Source: Trypanosoma brucei gambiense DAL972
Taxonomy: Eukaryota; Euglenozoa; Kinetoplastea; Trypanosomatida; Trypanosomatidae
Direction: 5' to 3'
DNA length: 64,000 nucleotides
NCBI RefSeq assembly: GCF_000210295.1
Contig: NC_026740.1
Location: 1,743,691-1,807,690 of the forward strand
Position 1 is the first letter of the stretch. Each line of letters begins with the position of its first letter. Shown here one piece after another: positions 51,350-61,497 of this stretch. The notes beneath the pieces are model-generated. The model made no database searches and was not told where the DNA came from. It was given only the letters and a program-made list of their open reading frames with translations. Both the position numbers and the translations under genes were made by a program.

Positions 51350-51417
51350 GCTGAAGAATTTTCCTTTCTACATAAAGCTGCTTTCCAGTGTTGCAGGTTC
51401 AAGGAAGGTAAGCAGAC

Positions 51418-52086
51418 ATGTCTAATGCCGAGGCCTACGATAAGAAGCTTAAAATGCTGGAAGTGAAGGCCCAGGGCTTACTTCGTGATTTAAAAACAAC
51501 AGCAGATCCCATTCGGCGACTTCGCTGTCATACGGAGGCTCAAAATACGTTAAATGAGATTCAGCAAAATTACCAGTTACTCAAGACAGAGATACAGTTG
51601 CTTGAGGGTGACGAAGGGAAGTTATACAAAAATGCTGAACAGGAGCATGCCCATGAGCTAAGTAACTTGAAGCGCATGCTACAGCTGGAAAAGGCACCTG
51701 TCCCCGTCGTCCCGGGGGACCAAAGCAGCTCAATGTTCGGCGCGTTGCCGGCGACCGGCGACCGAAGAGAAGAAGCAAGACGCATCGCTCAAAGCGTTGT
51801 TACCATCCAGGGCACAACACTGGGCTCACTAGCGCAGGCCGAACGAGCGCTGCACGACACTGAGGAAGTTAGTGTGAATGCTACAACAAGACTTATTGCG
51901 CAGACGGAACAAATACGGAATATACGCGATCGTGTGGAGGACTTAGATTCCGAAGTTACACGAGCCAGGAAAGAACTAAACGAATTTATCCACCGAATGG
52001 CAACAGACAAGATTATCATTTGCTTTTACACACTTATAATGATAGGTATTATTATATTTGCTACGTTAAAGTTTTTGCAAAAATAA
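51418..52086 (+). CDS. Qb-SNARE, NPSN/Vti1-like
   Basis: 222 residues, ATG at 51418; first gene of the rightward array. Tail-anchored SNARE for vesicle fusion in the Golgi/endosome or cytokinesis pathways. The N-terminal 95 residues form a helical bundle as in Vti1/NPSN (ADPIRRLRCHTEAQNTLNEIQQNY). The SNARE motif covers about residues 135-195, with the zero-layer Gln in LIAQTEQIRNI, and ends in FIHRMATDKIIICF, much like the VATDKCIM segment of plant NPSN proteins. Residues about 200-218 are the C-terminal transmembrane anchor (FYTLIMIGIIIFATLKFL). NPSN-type SNAREs occur in plants and many protists but not in yeast or animals; the choice between NPSN and Vti1 is not certain. Confidence 0.85.
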   Translation: MSNAEAYDKKLKMLEVKAQGLLRDLKTTADPIRRLRCHTEAQNTLNEIQQNYQLLKTEIQLLEGDEGKLYKNAEQEHAHELSNLKRMLQLEKAPVPVVPGDQSSSMFGALPATGDRREEARRIAQSVVTIQGTTLGSLAQAERALHDTEEVSVNATTRLIAQTEQIRNIRDRVEDLDSEVTRARKELNEFIHRMATDKIIICFYTLIMIGIIIFATLKFLQK

Positions 52087-53530
52087 TGAAGCCGAGTTTT
52101 TTTCTCCTTTTTACCCACTTTACAGCGTGCGGAACCACGGCCAAAGAACCGGCACGGTAAACGAGGGGAGACGGGTTTCTATATTTCGTGCCCCATCAGT
52201 AATATATAGTGTATTGTTTACGTTACAGGGTACTTGCGTGTTAAACACAGCATTGTACGATAGAATTTCTTCCCTACGCTCAGCCTTTACTCATTGGAGA
52301 TGTAGCAAGGTTTAAGAAATCACACATGTTTTGGTTCGTACCCGGTTTGGCTACAGGGAGAATGCAGAAGCATCCCCCTCCCCCCCCCTTTGCAACGCAC
52401 GAAAGCATCATACTTTGACCTGTCCGCTTTTTTTTTCGGCACGTCTATGAGCCTACCCGACCCGACAGTCTCCCCGTTTGGACCGTGACGCGACCTAGTC
52501 GTGCTCAGCATTCCCGCTTGGAGTATTGTCCTTTTAGAATGTCGATGCAGAGTTGATACCAGACTGCGTGGGGGTATCACGCGGAGTTGCCTAATACATA
52601 CGGAGAAGAGCAAAACGTTGTTTATGTGCTTTCAGGTTGCTATAATGAAATGCTAAACACCTCTGTGTCACAAGGGAGCAGGATCGGGAGAGAACGTTTA
52701 GCACACTGATGTGGCTGCTGCTGTTTATATGTCTCACAAGTGGAATACCCACTTCGGGTCGAATCATGTTGGCTTCCCGTGTTGCTTTCCTGCGCCCAAC
52801 TCGCGTACCGAAAGGAAGCAATATGTTTCAGCTGTCGACACGATCAAGTGTAAGTGGGTGTTCCGTTAGCTCTTCTGGGACGAAATGAAGGTTCTGACAA
52901 TCCCAGCCGATCTTGTTAGCCAGGATTTTTTTTGTGTGCTCTGTGGGTCGGCTGTGGAAGAGAATGTTTGGTTCCTTGCCTGACCAAGTGTTTCTCATGT
53001 TTTTCCTTAAATTCGTGTGGTCGGTACCAATACAAAGTTCAAAAAGGCAGATATTTGCACTCCGGTTTCGGGCTAGTACTGGCGACGCCGGTTTCAGTGA
53101 ACACCGCAACCTTTACTCGTCACCACATGGAAGTTCCATGTGGCTCTTCATAATATCAACTTCTTGTGACTGAGGATCGTGCGAGCTTCCGCAGAGTTCT
53201 GCGAAAGAATTCGAATATCATTTTTTTAGCCATTGGCCAGGTGCTCTGAGGCTTGAGTTGTGAGCGTAGTAGATCCCATGACAGTAGTGAAATTTGCACC
53301 TCTGGTTACACACAGGTGAATACACTTGTCACGGTACTGGGGGCATGTTAGCTTGCCGCTGTGAGAACCTTTAAAATTCATGGCTAGCCCAGGTCACTTT
53401 TTTTTCACATCCCTTTATGTCATACGGATGGTTACAAGCTGCCGATAAAGCTTTTTAAAATATTCTGTGTCACCAGCAGCCGTTTCAGTTACGTATCCAA
53501 CTCTGGGAATTAAAGCAGGAGGTGGAAGAA
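52087..53530. other. Intergenic region after the SNARE gene
   Basis: No credible gene; presumably the SNARE 3' UTR. Contains C and T homopolymers at about 52377-52389 and 52428-52436. Confidence 0.5.
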
Positions 53531-53776
53531 ATGTATGTCAGCTGGGGGGAAATCGTTATGGTGAGGTCGGCTCTTCTTCGGTGTAGTGACAAGGCTTTTA
53601 GCTCCACAACGTTAGCGAGGGAATGCTTCGCCGGGAAGGGCGGTCTAACGTTAATGCGGTTGCGAGAGGAGTGTCGTGGCGTCGCCGTTGTGACCACAGC
53701 GAAAGTACTACTATGGGGAGGCGACGAATGTTTTACTGTTGACGCTGCAAATAATCTTGTGGTAAGCTACAACTGA
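53531..53776 (+). CDS. Possible small protein (uncertain)
   Basis: 81-residue open frame with ATG at 53531 on the expected strand within a 2.2 kb gap. Composition is protein-like (SDKAFSSTTLARECFAGKGG, then GVAVVTTAKVLLWGGDECFTVD) and candidate splice AGs lie at 53477-53493. No family recognised; length alone could be chance. Confidence 0.28.
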   Translation: MYVSWGEIVMVRSALLRCSDKAFSSTTLARECFAGKGGLTLMRLREECRGVAVVTTAKVLLWGGDECFTVDAANNLVVSYN

Positions 53777-54277
53777 TTGTTAACGTAGTTTCGTTATTTT
53801 CAAAATATGCGTTTGTTGTTAGTATTCATCCCCTCCCCCATATCCTTACTCGCAACTGCTTTCTGTCTTGTTATGTAGTTGATCAGTGGCCGCCGCGCTA
53901 TTCGACCATATATTTTACCCGCAAGTGTCGCTAGGACGAGGTACGGAAGAAGTCCCACGCCCTTGCTATTGAGTTTTATTTACTCACTGGTCATCTTTTG
54001 GCTCGTTTTGAGCGGCGCCCCATGCACCTCTCCATGGTGTGCCCGTGCATGGCGACCCGTTGGCGCGTAACTGGTCTGCATCGATGTCGAAACTATGGTG
54101 CTACCGTTAGTCTAACGCTTTAGTTTTTCTTTGTTCCTTTTTTTTTTGTTGGTGAACTGGCACCGTTTGTGTCTCCACGTTTGGCAAGTCTCGACCACCT
54201 TAAGTTATCCCCGGTGCGCGACAATCGCCTGCAAGTGGGCACAGAGAACGGAAGTGGGTCATTTGGTGTGCCAAGAA
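53777..54277 (+). promoter_or_regulatory. 5' region of the DUS3-like gene with splice acceptor
   Basis: No gene. A T/C tract at 54123-54180 (including a T10 run) is followed by the first AG at 54187-54188, giving a 90-nt leader free of ATG before the start at 54278. This excludes the TTG-initiated extension that runs back through the tract. Confidence 0.6.
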
Positions 54278-55864
54278 ATGAGTGACAAAGATGATGGTGG
54301 TACTTCAAGTCCCATCTCGGTGGTAACATCCCGCGGCACGTGTGCAGTAAAGTCGGAGTTCCTCCGACCGGCGCCAGTTCGTGTTACGCTCGATACTGAG
54401 GGTCGCACAAGAGGGATGAACAAAGGGGCGGAAAGACTTCGCTGTGACGTTGTTGAAGGCACTCAACGACCTTCTTTGGAAGGGGAGTCCAATTTCTTTC
54501 ATGGAGAGGTGCTACAACGAATCAAAGCTGTGGTTCGTGGGAAGAGAAAGGATACGAAGCGCGACCGCCGTGAGGACTGCCAGGCACCTTCTGGGGAAGC
54601 TGAGTCAACTGCAGGGAAGGTGAAACATGATGATGAAGAAAGAGGGACCCCAGCGCTACAGCAAACTAATACAGATGAAAGCCATATTACCGTCAAGAGT
54701 GCTGTCGCGAGGGCAAGCAATACCGAAGAATCCATGCGAGAAAGGATTGCGCAACACAAGGCACTCTTCAGCAACAAACTCGTCCTAGCGCCACTCACGA
54801 CAGTGGGGAACCTGCCATTCCGTAGGGTGTGCAAAGAATACGGAGCGGATATAACAGTAGGCGAAATGGCAATAGTTCATAACCTTAATCGTCTGCAGAA
54901 ATCTGAGTGGTCCCTATTGCGTCGGCACTCGTCTGAGGATATCTTCGGTTTGCAGATAGCTGTTTCACGTCCACATGATGCTATTACGTGGGCACAAGCA
55001 GTCGAAGAGTCGGGATTTTCCTATGATTTCGTTGATATTAACTGCGGGTGCCCAGTCGATAAAGTTGTCCTCTCTGGCTGCGGCTGTGGTCTGTGGGAAA
55101 GGAAGGGTAACCGCTTGCGAGATGTTGTTCAGTCGCTAGTGGCACATCAATCGAAGCCTGTTACCATCAAGTGTCGAATGGGACCCGACGAAGAGAACCC
55201 GGACCTCCACAAGCATATTGCTGATTACGAAACGTGGGGTGCAGCGGCCGTGACTATTCATGGACGCTCACGCAGGCAGCGGTACACAAAACTAGCGAAC
55301 TGGTCTTACATCGACAACTGCGCCTCCCTTACGTCATTGCCAGTAATTGGAAACGGCGACATATTCTCGTGCGAAGATATTGTTGAACATCGCGCGCAGT
55401 CCAAGAATGTTAGCTCCTTCATGATTGGCCGAGGAGCTCTTATAAAACCCTGGATATTTGAAGAAATAAAGACGGGGCGAGTGTGGGATATTAGCAGTCA
55501 TGAACGCTTTGAGATGCTGCGCCGGTTCTGCAACTTTGGCCTCTCGCACTGGGGAGCTGACGAGCGTGGAGTTCTTAATACGCGTCGTTTCTTGTGTGAA
55601 TGGTTGTCTTTCTTGTGTCGATACGTCCCTGTGGGACTGCTCGAAAGACCACCACAGCGCATCAACGAGAGACCGCCCTACTACGAAGGACGGGACGAAC
55701 TCGAAACGCTGATGGCGAGCGATAGTGCCGTCGACTGGATCCGAATCAGTGAAATGTTGTTGGGGCCAGCAGGTGACAAGTTCAGATTTACGCCAAAGCA
55801 CAAAAGCAACGCCTATGCCACGGGTGGAAGCCTGGTCGAAGCGGATATGGATGTTGAGGGTTGA
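54278..55864 (+). CDS. DUS3: tRNA-dihydrouridine synthase, DUS3-like
   Basis: 528 residues from the first ATG at 54278. FMN- and NADPH-dependent enzyme reducing uridine to dihydrouridine; DUS3 modifies position 47 of the tRNA variable loop. The TIM-barrel begins near residue 168 with LVLAPLTTVGNLPFRR; then INCGCP near 254, the catalytic-Cys region GCGCGLW near 268, the TIHGRSR strand near 327 (His contacting FMN), GNGDI near 358 and MIGRGAL near 383. The DUS3-type C-terminal helical domain follows. Residues 1-160 are polar, charged and probably disordered; the CCCH zinc fingers found at this place in yeast and human DUS3 are absent. No targeting signal. Confidence 0.9.
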   Translation: MSDKDDGGTSSPISVVTSRGTCAVKSEFLRPAPVRVTLDTEGRTRGMNKGAERLRCDVVEGTQRPSLEGESNFFHGEVLQRIKAVVRGKRKDTKRDRREDCQAPSGEAESTAGKVKHDDEERGTPALQQTNTDESHITVKSAVARASNTEESMRERIAQHKALFSNKLVLAPLTTVGNLPFRRVCKEYGADITVGEMAIVHNLNRLQKSEWSLLRRHSSEDIFGLQIAVSRPHDAITWAQAVEESGFSYDFVDINCGCPVDKVVLSGCGCGLWERKGNRLRDVVQSLVAHQSKPVTIKCRMGPDEENPDLHKHIADYETWGAAAVTIHGRSRRQRYTKLANWSYIDNCASLTSLPVIGNGDIFSCEDIVEHRAQSKNVSSFMIGRGALIKPWIFEEIKTGRVWDISSHERFEMLRRFCNFGLSHWGADERGVLNTRRFLCEWLSFLCRYVPVGLLERPPQRINERPPYYEGRDELETLMASDSAVDWIRISEMLLGPAGDKFRFTPKHKSNAYATGGSLVEADMDVEG

Positions 55865-56344
55865 TAGGGATGGGGAAAACATGGAGAGAGTGCGAGCACG
55901 ACGTGGTCTTTCGCTTCTCCACTGATGTACCAACTCGACGCACAGTGCAATGTGTGCTTGCTTCTACTAGACATCTTCCGGTATTTTATTTTTCTCTACA
56001 TAGGCCTACGGCTGCCGGCTGTTCATAACGCTCTTTGTGGTATCATTACACCTCATTTTGGATAAGCGAGATAAATCAAGGTTTGATAATTTGTTAAGGA
56101 AAGCAGAATCGGTAGTGCACCGTGGTTCGTTGATTAAACGCCTCGGCGCGCACATATACACGCACTGGAAATTATGGCCAGAACTCACCACGCGCTCTCT
56201 TGTCCCTTGTAACATTCGGTCATCTCCGTCGTCCCTCCACCTCAAGTTCAAACAAGGTAAGAATATACTAAGTTGTACATTCGGGGGCTCCTAACAAAAG
56301 ACTGTATCCCACCATCTGCGCCTTGTGCCGTACAAACGAGGCGA
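55865..56344. other. Intergenic region, DUS3 to DEX1-like gene
   Basis: No gene. Contains the DUS3 3' UTR and several AGs (56255-56310) that could accept the spliced leader for the next gene. Confidence 0.55.
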
Positions 56345-58882
56345 ATGACCCTCACAGGCAACATCACAACTATATTTTGCGTCCTTGTCATTCTTTGTAC
56401 CACCGTCGTTAACGCCATTCCGTTAGAGTGGTCTGAGCCACTAGCCCACAAGTCACCACACCAACGGGTGCTGCAAGAAGACCTTTTGCCGCATGCAAGG
56501 TTCGCCCCCACAAACGCTAGCACGACAGCACACACATGCCGTTCTGGCGTGTACCTTGAATGGTCAACACGCGTAGGGAGCAGCGTGCTTGCAACCCCAC
56601 GAATTGTGGACCTGAATTACGATGGGAACAAGGAGATACTCGTGCCAACTTACTCACAGTACATTGAGGCAGTCGATGGTGCAAGCGGTGCAGATATCGC
56701 TGGTTTCCCGTTTGTGCACCCAAACATTAAAACATACGCTAGCCCAATACCTGTGGATATCCTGGATGACGGCGCGACAGAGTGGCTCGTTGCCATGTAC
56801 ACTGGTGAACTTCTTCTAATCGGCGGGGAAGGGGAAACACGGGGAGGGGTTAAGGTACCGTCACTTCCGATTAAAAAACGTTGGTTCCACCGGAACATCA
56901 GCAATAGCATCCCGGCGAATGGTACGCTAGCTGAGACACCTGCCGAAGTTGTGTGGATGCAAGAGACACTCCGCATGAAGCGCGTAAATGATCTAGTATT
57001 TCGGGAGCGCCAGCTTAACAGCACTGATGTGATCGGCAGCAGCAAGCTGAAAGGTCATGACAGCGCTGGGGAAGATGGAAATGGAGAATCTACAGATGAT
57101 AAAGGCGGGGAAGTGCCGCCACGGAAAACAGTACATGGAGCTGTTGACCAACGACCACTAAACCAAGAAGATGCTCAGCGGAGGAGGAAAATGGAGAAGA
57201 TCGACGAAATGTTTGAGTTTCTTGATCCCGAGGACGGAGCTGTAGAGGATCCAGCGGATGACCCCAACCACCTGGGCAGTGACGTATCGAAAGATCCCCG
57301 AGGTATTGGGACTGACGGTTGGCTGAGTGCAGAAGCAAGGGAGTCCATGGACCTGTTGTACCACCCAGAGCTGTACAAGAGTAGCATCAACTTCGAGGAG
57401 GAATACGACCCCTTCAACTCAAATAACCTGCTTAACCCAACCAATGTGGCTACTGCCGAAGACGAAGTGGCTGTCGACCCCCATATAATGTCCACACCCG
57501 TCGTTGCAAGCGTCGACGGGAGAGGAGAAACCGATGTCGTGCTACATGTCAGCTATTACTTCGACCCTAGGGATTACGAGAGGCGAGGAGTGGAACTTTC
57601 ACAGGACGGCGCCCAGGTTGATAACTATGTCGCCGACGTCCTTATGGTTGTCAATCTGGCGAGGGGAGAAGTGAAGTGGCTGAAGGTGCTTCATCTCACG
57701 ACGAAGAACGACACAGCGCCGGCCTTCGCCTTTTCATCGCCGACGGTTACGAGCATCAATGACAGAAAGCAGCGTGATATTTTCGTCACCACGACGGCAG
57801 GGGCTATATTCGGCTTTCAAGGTGACGGAACGCAGTTAAAAGGGTGGCCAGTGTGGATGAATAGTTCGATCACAACCTCTGTTTCTGTGGAAGATGTTGA
57901 TGGTGATGGAGTGGCCGATGTGTGCACCGGTGATGCCCTTGGCTATGTGGCGTGTTTCACCAAGGAGGGTAAGAAAATATGGAGTAAGCGTTTCTCCGGT
58001 GCTGTGGGGGATCATATAGCTTTTGGAGATATAAACGGTGACGGAGATATGGACATGGCGTTCGGCACTGCCACAGGTTTAATCTACGCCGTGAAGGGGT
58101 CTGACGGCTCCCTGCTGCCACAGTTTCCCATAGCAACTGAAGGTCCTATTGTTGCCTCACCACTGCTTGTTAGGCTCGATAACGCGTCAGATCCCAAGCA
58201 AGTAGACGAAAAGGGGTTACACATTATTGTCCCCTCGCACGATGGAGTTCTGTACATTGTCAAGGGCACCACTGGCTGTGTAGATGCCATTGATACTGAT
58301 GAAAAATCGTCCGTGATGGTCCTCGCTGATGATGTGACAGGTAACGGCATGCTGGACCTTGTGGTAAGCACACTTAGTGGGAGTATTATGGTGTTCGGAA
58401 CAGCCACAAAGTTTCACCCATTAAAAGCCTGGCCAAGCAGGGTAAAGTCGTTGAATGGCTTCACTGCTGCAGAGGGCCACATTGGGGTCTTCATACACCC
58501 AAGCAGTCGCGTGCCACGTGACATCCATGGCGACAAATTCTCTCTCACAGTGACTATTTACGACGACAGGAAGGGAAAAGATACTGGGCAATTGTACAAC
58601 CTTGCTTTCACCCTTGGGCCGCATGTTTCTTTGGGGAGGTACCTCTTCGACACCCCTGGAACCTATGCCATCCAGATGCACTCTCCATTGGTGCGCATGT
58701 ATGGCACGGTGTCCGTTGTCCTGACTTTGCCCGACGGCCAAATGTACGAAGATACTTTAGCCCTTAGCTTCAACATGCACTTCCTCGAGAGTGTGAAGTA
58801 CACATTCCTCATCCCATTTCTGGCGGTGTGGCTTGCGCACTCCTTTGTCATGGAAAAACATCAGGTACCTCTCACTGGTTAG
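56345..58882 (+). CDS. DEX1-like FG-GAP repeat membrane protein
   Basis: 845 residues from the ATG at 56345; the frame upstream begins at TTG. Signal peptide: residues 1-24 (hydrophobic ITTIFCVLVILCTTVVNA). The lumenal part is an integrin-alpha-like beta-propeller of FG-GAP/VCBS repeats, opening with VLATPRIVDLNYDGNKEILVPTYSQYIEAVDG, very close in layout to plant DEX1. Calcium-loop motifs DLNYDGNKE (near 89), DVDGDGVAD (near 517) and DINGDGDMD (near 562) are intact. An acidic insertion (about 215-345) interrupts the propeller. A single transmembrane helix sits at about 820-838 with a very short cytoplasmic tail. DEX1 in plants is needed for pollen-wall formation and is thought to bind calcium in the ER or cell surface. 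The trypanosome role is unknown. Confidence 0.85.
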   Translation: MTLTGNITTIFCVLVILCTTVVNAIPLEWSEPLAHKSPHQRVLQEDLLPHARFAPTNASTTAHTCRSGVYLEWSTRVGSSVLATPRIVDLNYDGNKEILVPTYSQYIEAVDGASGADIAGFPFVHPNIKTYASPIPVDILDDGATEWLVAMYTGELLLIGGEGETRGGVKVPSLPIKKRWFHRNISNSIPANGTLAETPAEVVWMQETLRMKRVNDLVFRERQLNSTDVIGSSKLKGHDSAGEDGNGESTDDKGGEVPPRKTVHGAVDQRPLNQEDAQRRRKMEKIDEMFEFLDPEDGAVEDPADDPNHLGSDVSKDPRGIGTDGWLSAEARESMDLLYHPELYKSSINFEEEYDPFNSNNLLNPTNVATAEDEVAVDPHIMSTPVVASVDGRGETDVVLHVSYYFDPRDYERRGVELSQDGAQVDNYVADVLMVVNLARGEVKWLKVLHLTTKNDTAPAFAFSSPTVTSINDRKQRDIFVTTTAGAIFGFQGDGTQLKGWPVWMNSSITTSVSVEDVDGDGVADVCTGDALGYVACFTKEGKKIWSKRFSGAVGDHIAFGDINGDGDMDMAFGTATGLIYAVKGSDGSLLPQFPIATEGPIVASPLLVRLDNASDPKQVDEKGLHIIVPSHDGVLYIVKGTTGCVDAIDTDEKSSVMVLADDVTGNGMLDLVVSTLSGSIMVFGTATKFHPLKAWPSRVKSLNGFTAAEGHIGVFIHPSSRVPRDIHGDKFSLTVTIYDDRKGKDTGQLYNLAFTLGPHVSLGRYLFDTPGTYAIQMHSPLVRMYGTVSVVLTLPDGQMYEDTLALSFNMHFLESVKYTFLIPFLAVWLAHSFVMEKHQVPLTG

Positions 58883-59207
58883 TGGTGGGTAGGGATCAGG
58901 TCCATTCTGTTCTGGCGATGTCAAGTGAACCTTGACGTGTAGGTGAAGGTAACATCCTGTTTTCCAGTGGTATGGAAATGGAAGAATGTGGTGAAAAAGC
59001 TCCATCTCAGGCTGCAGAAGGAGGAGTGAAAACAGCATTCGTGCAGTCCATTTATATTGTTTGAGTGTATTTGGTTGTTAACCATGCCCCCAACACCTTG
59101 AAAGGTCGTGACACACTCTCTCCACCTCTGTTTCGCTGTTTGAGGGAAGTAGGATTTCCAGCCACTTCTTTTCGTTTTGGAAGAGCACCAATTCTCAGGC
59201 AGTAGTG
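58883..59207. other. Intergenic region after the DEX1-like gene
   Basis: 3' UTR of the DEX1-like gene and, at 59140-59203, a pyrimidine-rich stretch with AGs at 59197-59202 that could serve the small gene at 59208. Confidence 0.5.
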
Positions 59208-59465
59208 ATGTGGAGAATATCCAATGTGCTCCGCCAGCTTCAAAGGCAGCCACATGCAGACGCACTCGGGTACTCGGCTGCCTTCGCAGGGGCTACAGAG
59301 CGGCCGGTCACAGATTACCAAATAGCAACTGCTCCATACTCCCCAGGGGCCACGCAACTGGCACGCCGGAAGGGGCATTTGGAGCGGCAGAGGAGGTACA
59401 CAGAAAAAATTAGGATGATCTCCAGCACCGCTCGATTAAAGCTAAACATGTGCGACAAAGGATGA
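59208..59465 (+). CDS. Small basic protein, possibly mitochondrial
   Basis: 85 residues, ATG at 59208, on the expected strand with a convincing splice context (TTTTCGTTTT tract, then TCTCAG a few bases upstream). The N-terminus (MWRISNVLRQLQRQPHA) is an amphipathic basic helix without acids, as in mitochondrial proteins; the C-terminal half is strongly basic (ARRKGHLERQRRYTEKIR). Pattern fits a small subunit of a mitochondrial complex or ribosome, but I do not recognise a family. Codon use is mixed like the neighbours. Confidence 0.55.
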   Translation: MWRISNVLRQLQRQPHADALGYSAAFAGATERPVTDYQIATAPYSPGATQLARRKGHLERQRRYTEKIRMISSTARLKLNMCDKG

Positions 59466-60128
59466 TAAGAAAAGGTGAAGGAAAAGGAGGGTTCCGTATG
59501 GACTGGTAGGGAACAAGGATCGTGCTGCCACCAGGTCTGTTATTTCCTAATTCCAAAGTGGGTGGTGAGTGCTTTATCTACATAACAGACGCGGTCCCAA
59601 CCGCGTCTGCATTGCACTCCGCCTTAGACATGATGTGAGTGAAGAAAGCGGGCAACGAAGCCCCCCACACCACCAATTTTTTGCGGCTTTGTAGAGATTG
59701 CCTCCCACTTGGTTCATTCACGTATATAGTACAGCCGTTTTGTTCGTTGTCGGTGTCGTTGCCTTTTTTTTTTCTTAGTTCGCAGTGGTAGAGCAGGCAG
59801 CTTGGCTACTGCCACACACACTGGCCGTTAAGGAGAAGCTCATAGAGTGCTGAAAGCAAAAGTAGAGCAAACCATGGCCACGCTACTGCGTAGCGTTTAG
59901 TGTCGTGCGAACATGCGGTGCTACCACCAGTGATTGAACCGGGCTTTCTCTGGGCTTGACAGCGCGTTATCTGCATGCCTCTACCCTGTCCCACACTTCT
60001 TCCGCGTTTTGTGAACGCTTCCCTCTTATGCATCGAGCGCACATTAAAAGACGAAGCATAATAATAATAATATATATATATATATCCTAGGCATAGTGAA
60101 GGAGTGCTCCTTATCATCCGATCAAACA
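59466..60128. other. Intergenic region upstream of KAE1
   Basis: No gene. Contains a (TA)n at 60069-60085 ending in CCTAG, where the AG at 60089-60090 is a candidate splice acceptor for KAE1. Confidence 0.5.
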
Positions 60129-61247
60129 ATGAGCGCCAACACTCAGCGAATGCTCGCACTGGGAATTGAAGGAAGCGCGAACAAAATTGCGGTTGGTATT
60201 GTGGATAGGAACGGAAACGTATTGTCGAATGAGCGTGAAACTTATATAACCCCACCCGGAACGGGGTTCATGCCACGGGAAACAGCACAGCACCACACAG
60301 CCCATATTCTGCGACTCGTACAGGCGGCCATGAAAGCGGCGAAAGTTCATGCCTCTGATATAAGCGTTATATGCTACACCAAAGGCCCTGGAATGGGGGC
60401 CCCACTAGCGGTGGGTTGCACCGTCGCAAAGACGCTCTCGCTCCTGTGGTCAGTCCCTTTGGTCGGGGTGAATCACTGCATAGGGCATATAGAAATGGGC
60501 CGTGTCGTTACAGGGAGTGAGAATCCTATAGTGCTCTATGTGAGCGGCGGTAACACGCAAGTGATTGCATACGCAGAACATCGCTACCGCATTTTTGGCG
60601 AGACGATCGATATTGCGGTGGGGAACTGCCTGGATCGAGTAGCCCGCCTCTTAAATCTATCCAACGATCCGGCGCCAGGCTACAATATTGAGCAATGCGC
60701 GAAACGCGGCCGAGTTTTCATCGAACTTCCGTACGTTGTTAAAGGTATGGACATGTCATTCAGTGGGTTGCTTTCCTTCGTAGAGGCGCTCCTGCATCAC
60801 CCCTTGTTTGTGGACAAGGAGAAATGCGCCCCATCATCCGCATCGTCTCCTTCCACCGGTCAACGCCGCGCCTTACCGAGTGGCGTACAGAGCGCTGTGG
60901 CAGAACAATTCGGCATCGATGACATCTGCTACTCCCTGCAAGAAATAATGTTTGCCGTGTTGGCGGAGGTGACGGAACGCGCCATGGCGCAGTGTTCTTC
61001 CAACGAGGTGCTTATCGTTGGTGGAGTCGGATGCAACGTTCGGTTGCAAGAAATGATGCGACAAATGGCGGAGTCACGTGGGGGGCGCTGCTTTGATATG
61101 GATGCCCGGTATTGTATCGACAACGGGTGCATGATTGCTTATGCAGGAATGCTGGAATTCACGGCAGGCGGATTCACGCCGCTCTCAAGTGCAACGATTA
61201 CCCAGAGGTTCCGCACCGATGAAATCAACGTAGTGTGGCGCACTTAA
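60129..61247 (+). CDS. KAE1: KAE1/OSGEP, tRNA threonylcarbamoyladenosine transferase
   Basis: 372 residues from the ATG at 60129 (second ATG at codon 8, just before the conserved LGIEGSANK). Catalytic subunit of the KEOPS complex, which makes t6A at position 37 of ANN-decoding tRNAs in cytosol and nucleus. ASKHA-fold motifs in order: [14 protein letters not shown], the metal-binding HxxxH in [10 protein letters not shown] near residue 115, [37 protein letters not shown], and [14 protein letters not shown] near the C-terminus. An insertion of about 25 polar residues follows the FSGLLSF segment (around residues 238-262) compared with animal OSGEP. No mitochondrial presequence, so this is the KEOPS form and not the mitochondrial Qri7 type. 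Confidence 0.95.
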   Translation: MSANTQRMLALGIEGSANKIAVGIVDRNGNVLSNERETYITPPGTGFMPRETAQHHTAHILRLVQAAMKAAKVHASDISVICYTKGPGMGAPLAVGCTVAKTLSLLWSVPLVGVNHCIGHIEMGRVVTGSENPIVLYVSGGNTQVIAYAEHRYRIFGETIDIAVGNCLDRVARLLNLSNDPAPGYNIEQCAKRGRVFIELPYVVKGMDMSFSGLLSFVEALLHHPLFVDKEKCAPSSASSPSTGQRRALPSGVQSAVAEQFGIDDICYSLQEIMFAVLAEVTERAMAQCSSNEVLIVGGVGCNVRLQEMMRQMAESRGGRCFDMDARYCIDNGCMIAYAGMLEFTAGGFTPLSSATITQRFRTDEINVVWRT

Positions 61248-61497
61248 TTTTTTCCGCTGAGGTTCTAAACTGAACAGGGCAATGAGGTGATGAGCGAGTG
61301 ATCGCCCCCGCGTGTCGGTCACACGATACTGGAACACGTACAGTGGGTTTCACCAGCGACTTCGTCTCTGCATGTCCCCTCCTCCTTGGCGCGGCCATTT
61401 CCACCACTGTAAACTTCCTTTCTTTGGGCAAAGACATCTCCCAGGCTGCAACCAAAGTTAAGCCCACGAATTTAATGCTTAAGGGTTTAGTTGATGT

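Larger units (their letters stand above)
50052..51417. promoter_or_regulatory. Divergent strand-switch region (probable bidirectional Pol II start region)
   Basis: All genes to the left are on the minus strand and all to the right on the plus strand. In trypanosomes such divergent regions are where RNA polymerase II begins both polycistronic units, with dispersed starts, H2A.Z, H2B.V and acetylated histones rather than TATA boxes (established knowledge). Here the region is 1.37 kb, clearly more GC-rich in its centre (about 50150-51250) than the intergenic DNA elsewhere, and carries a GT-repeat at its left end. No tRNA or other Pol III gene was seen in it. The right end holds the SNARE gene's poly-T tract (51334-51346). 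Confidence 0.8.

Noticed and set aside
51030..51425. 131-residue plus-strand frame across the strand-switch region
   Set aside because: It reads through the poly-T tract of the SNARE gene as Phe runs and overlaps its start codon, so it is leader and promoter DNA.
59778..59815. tRNA-like A-box (AGTGGTAGAGCA) with a short stem
   Set aside because: No T-arm (GGTTCGA type) downstream, no 7-bp acceptor stem, and the anticodon loop would be eight bases.
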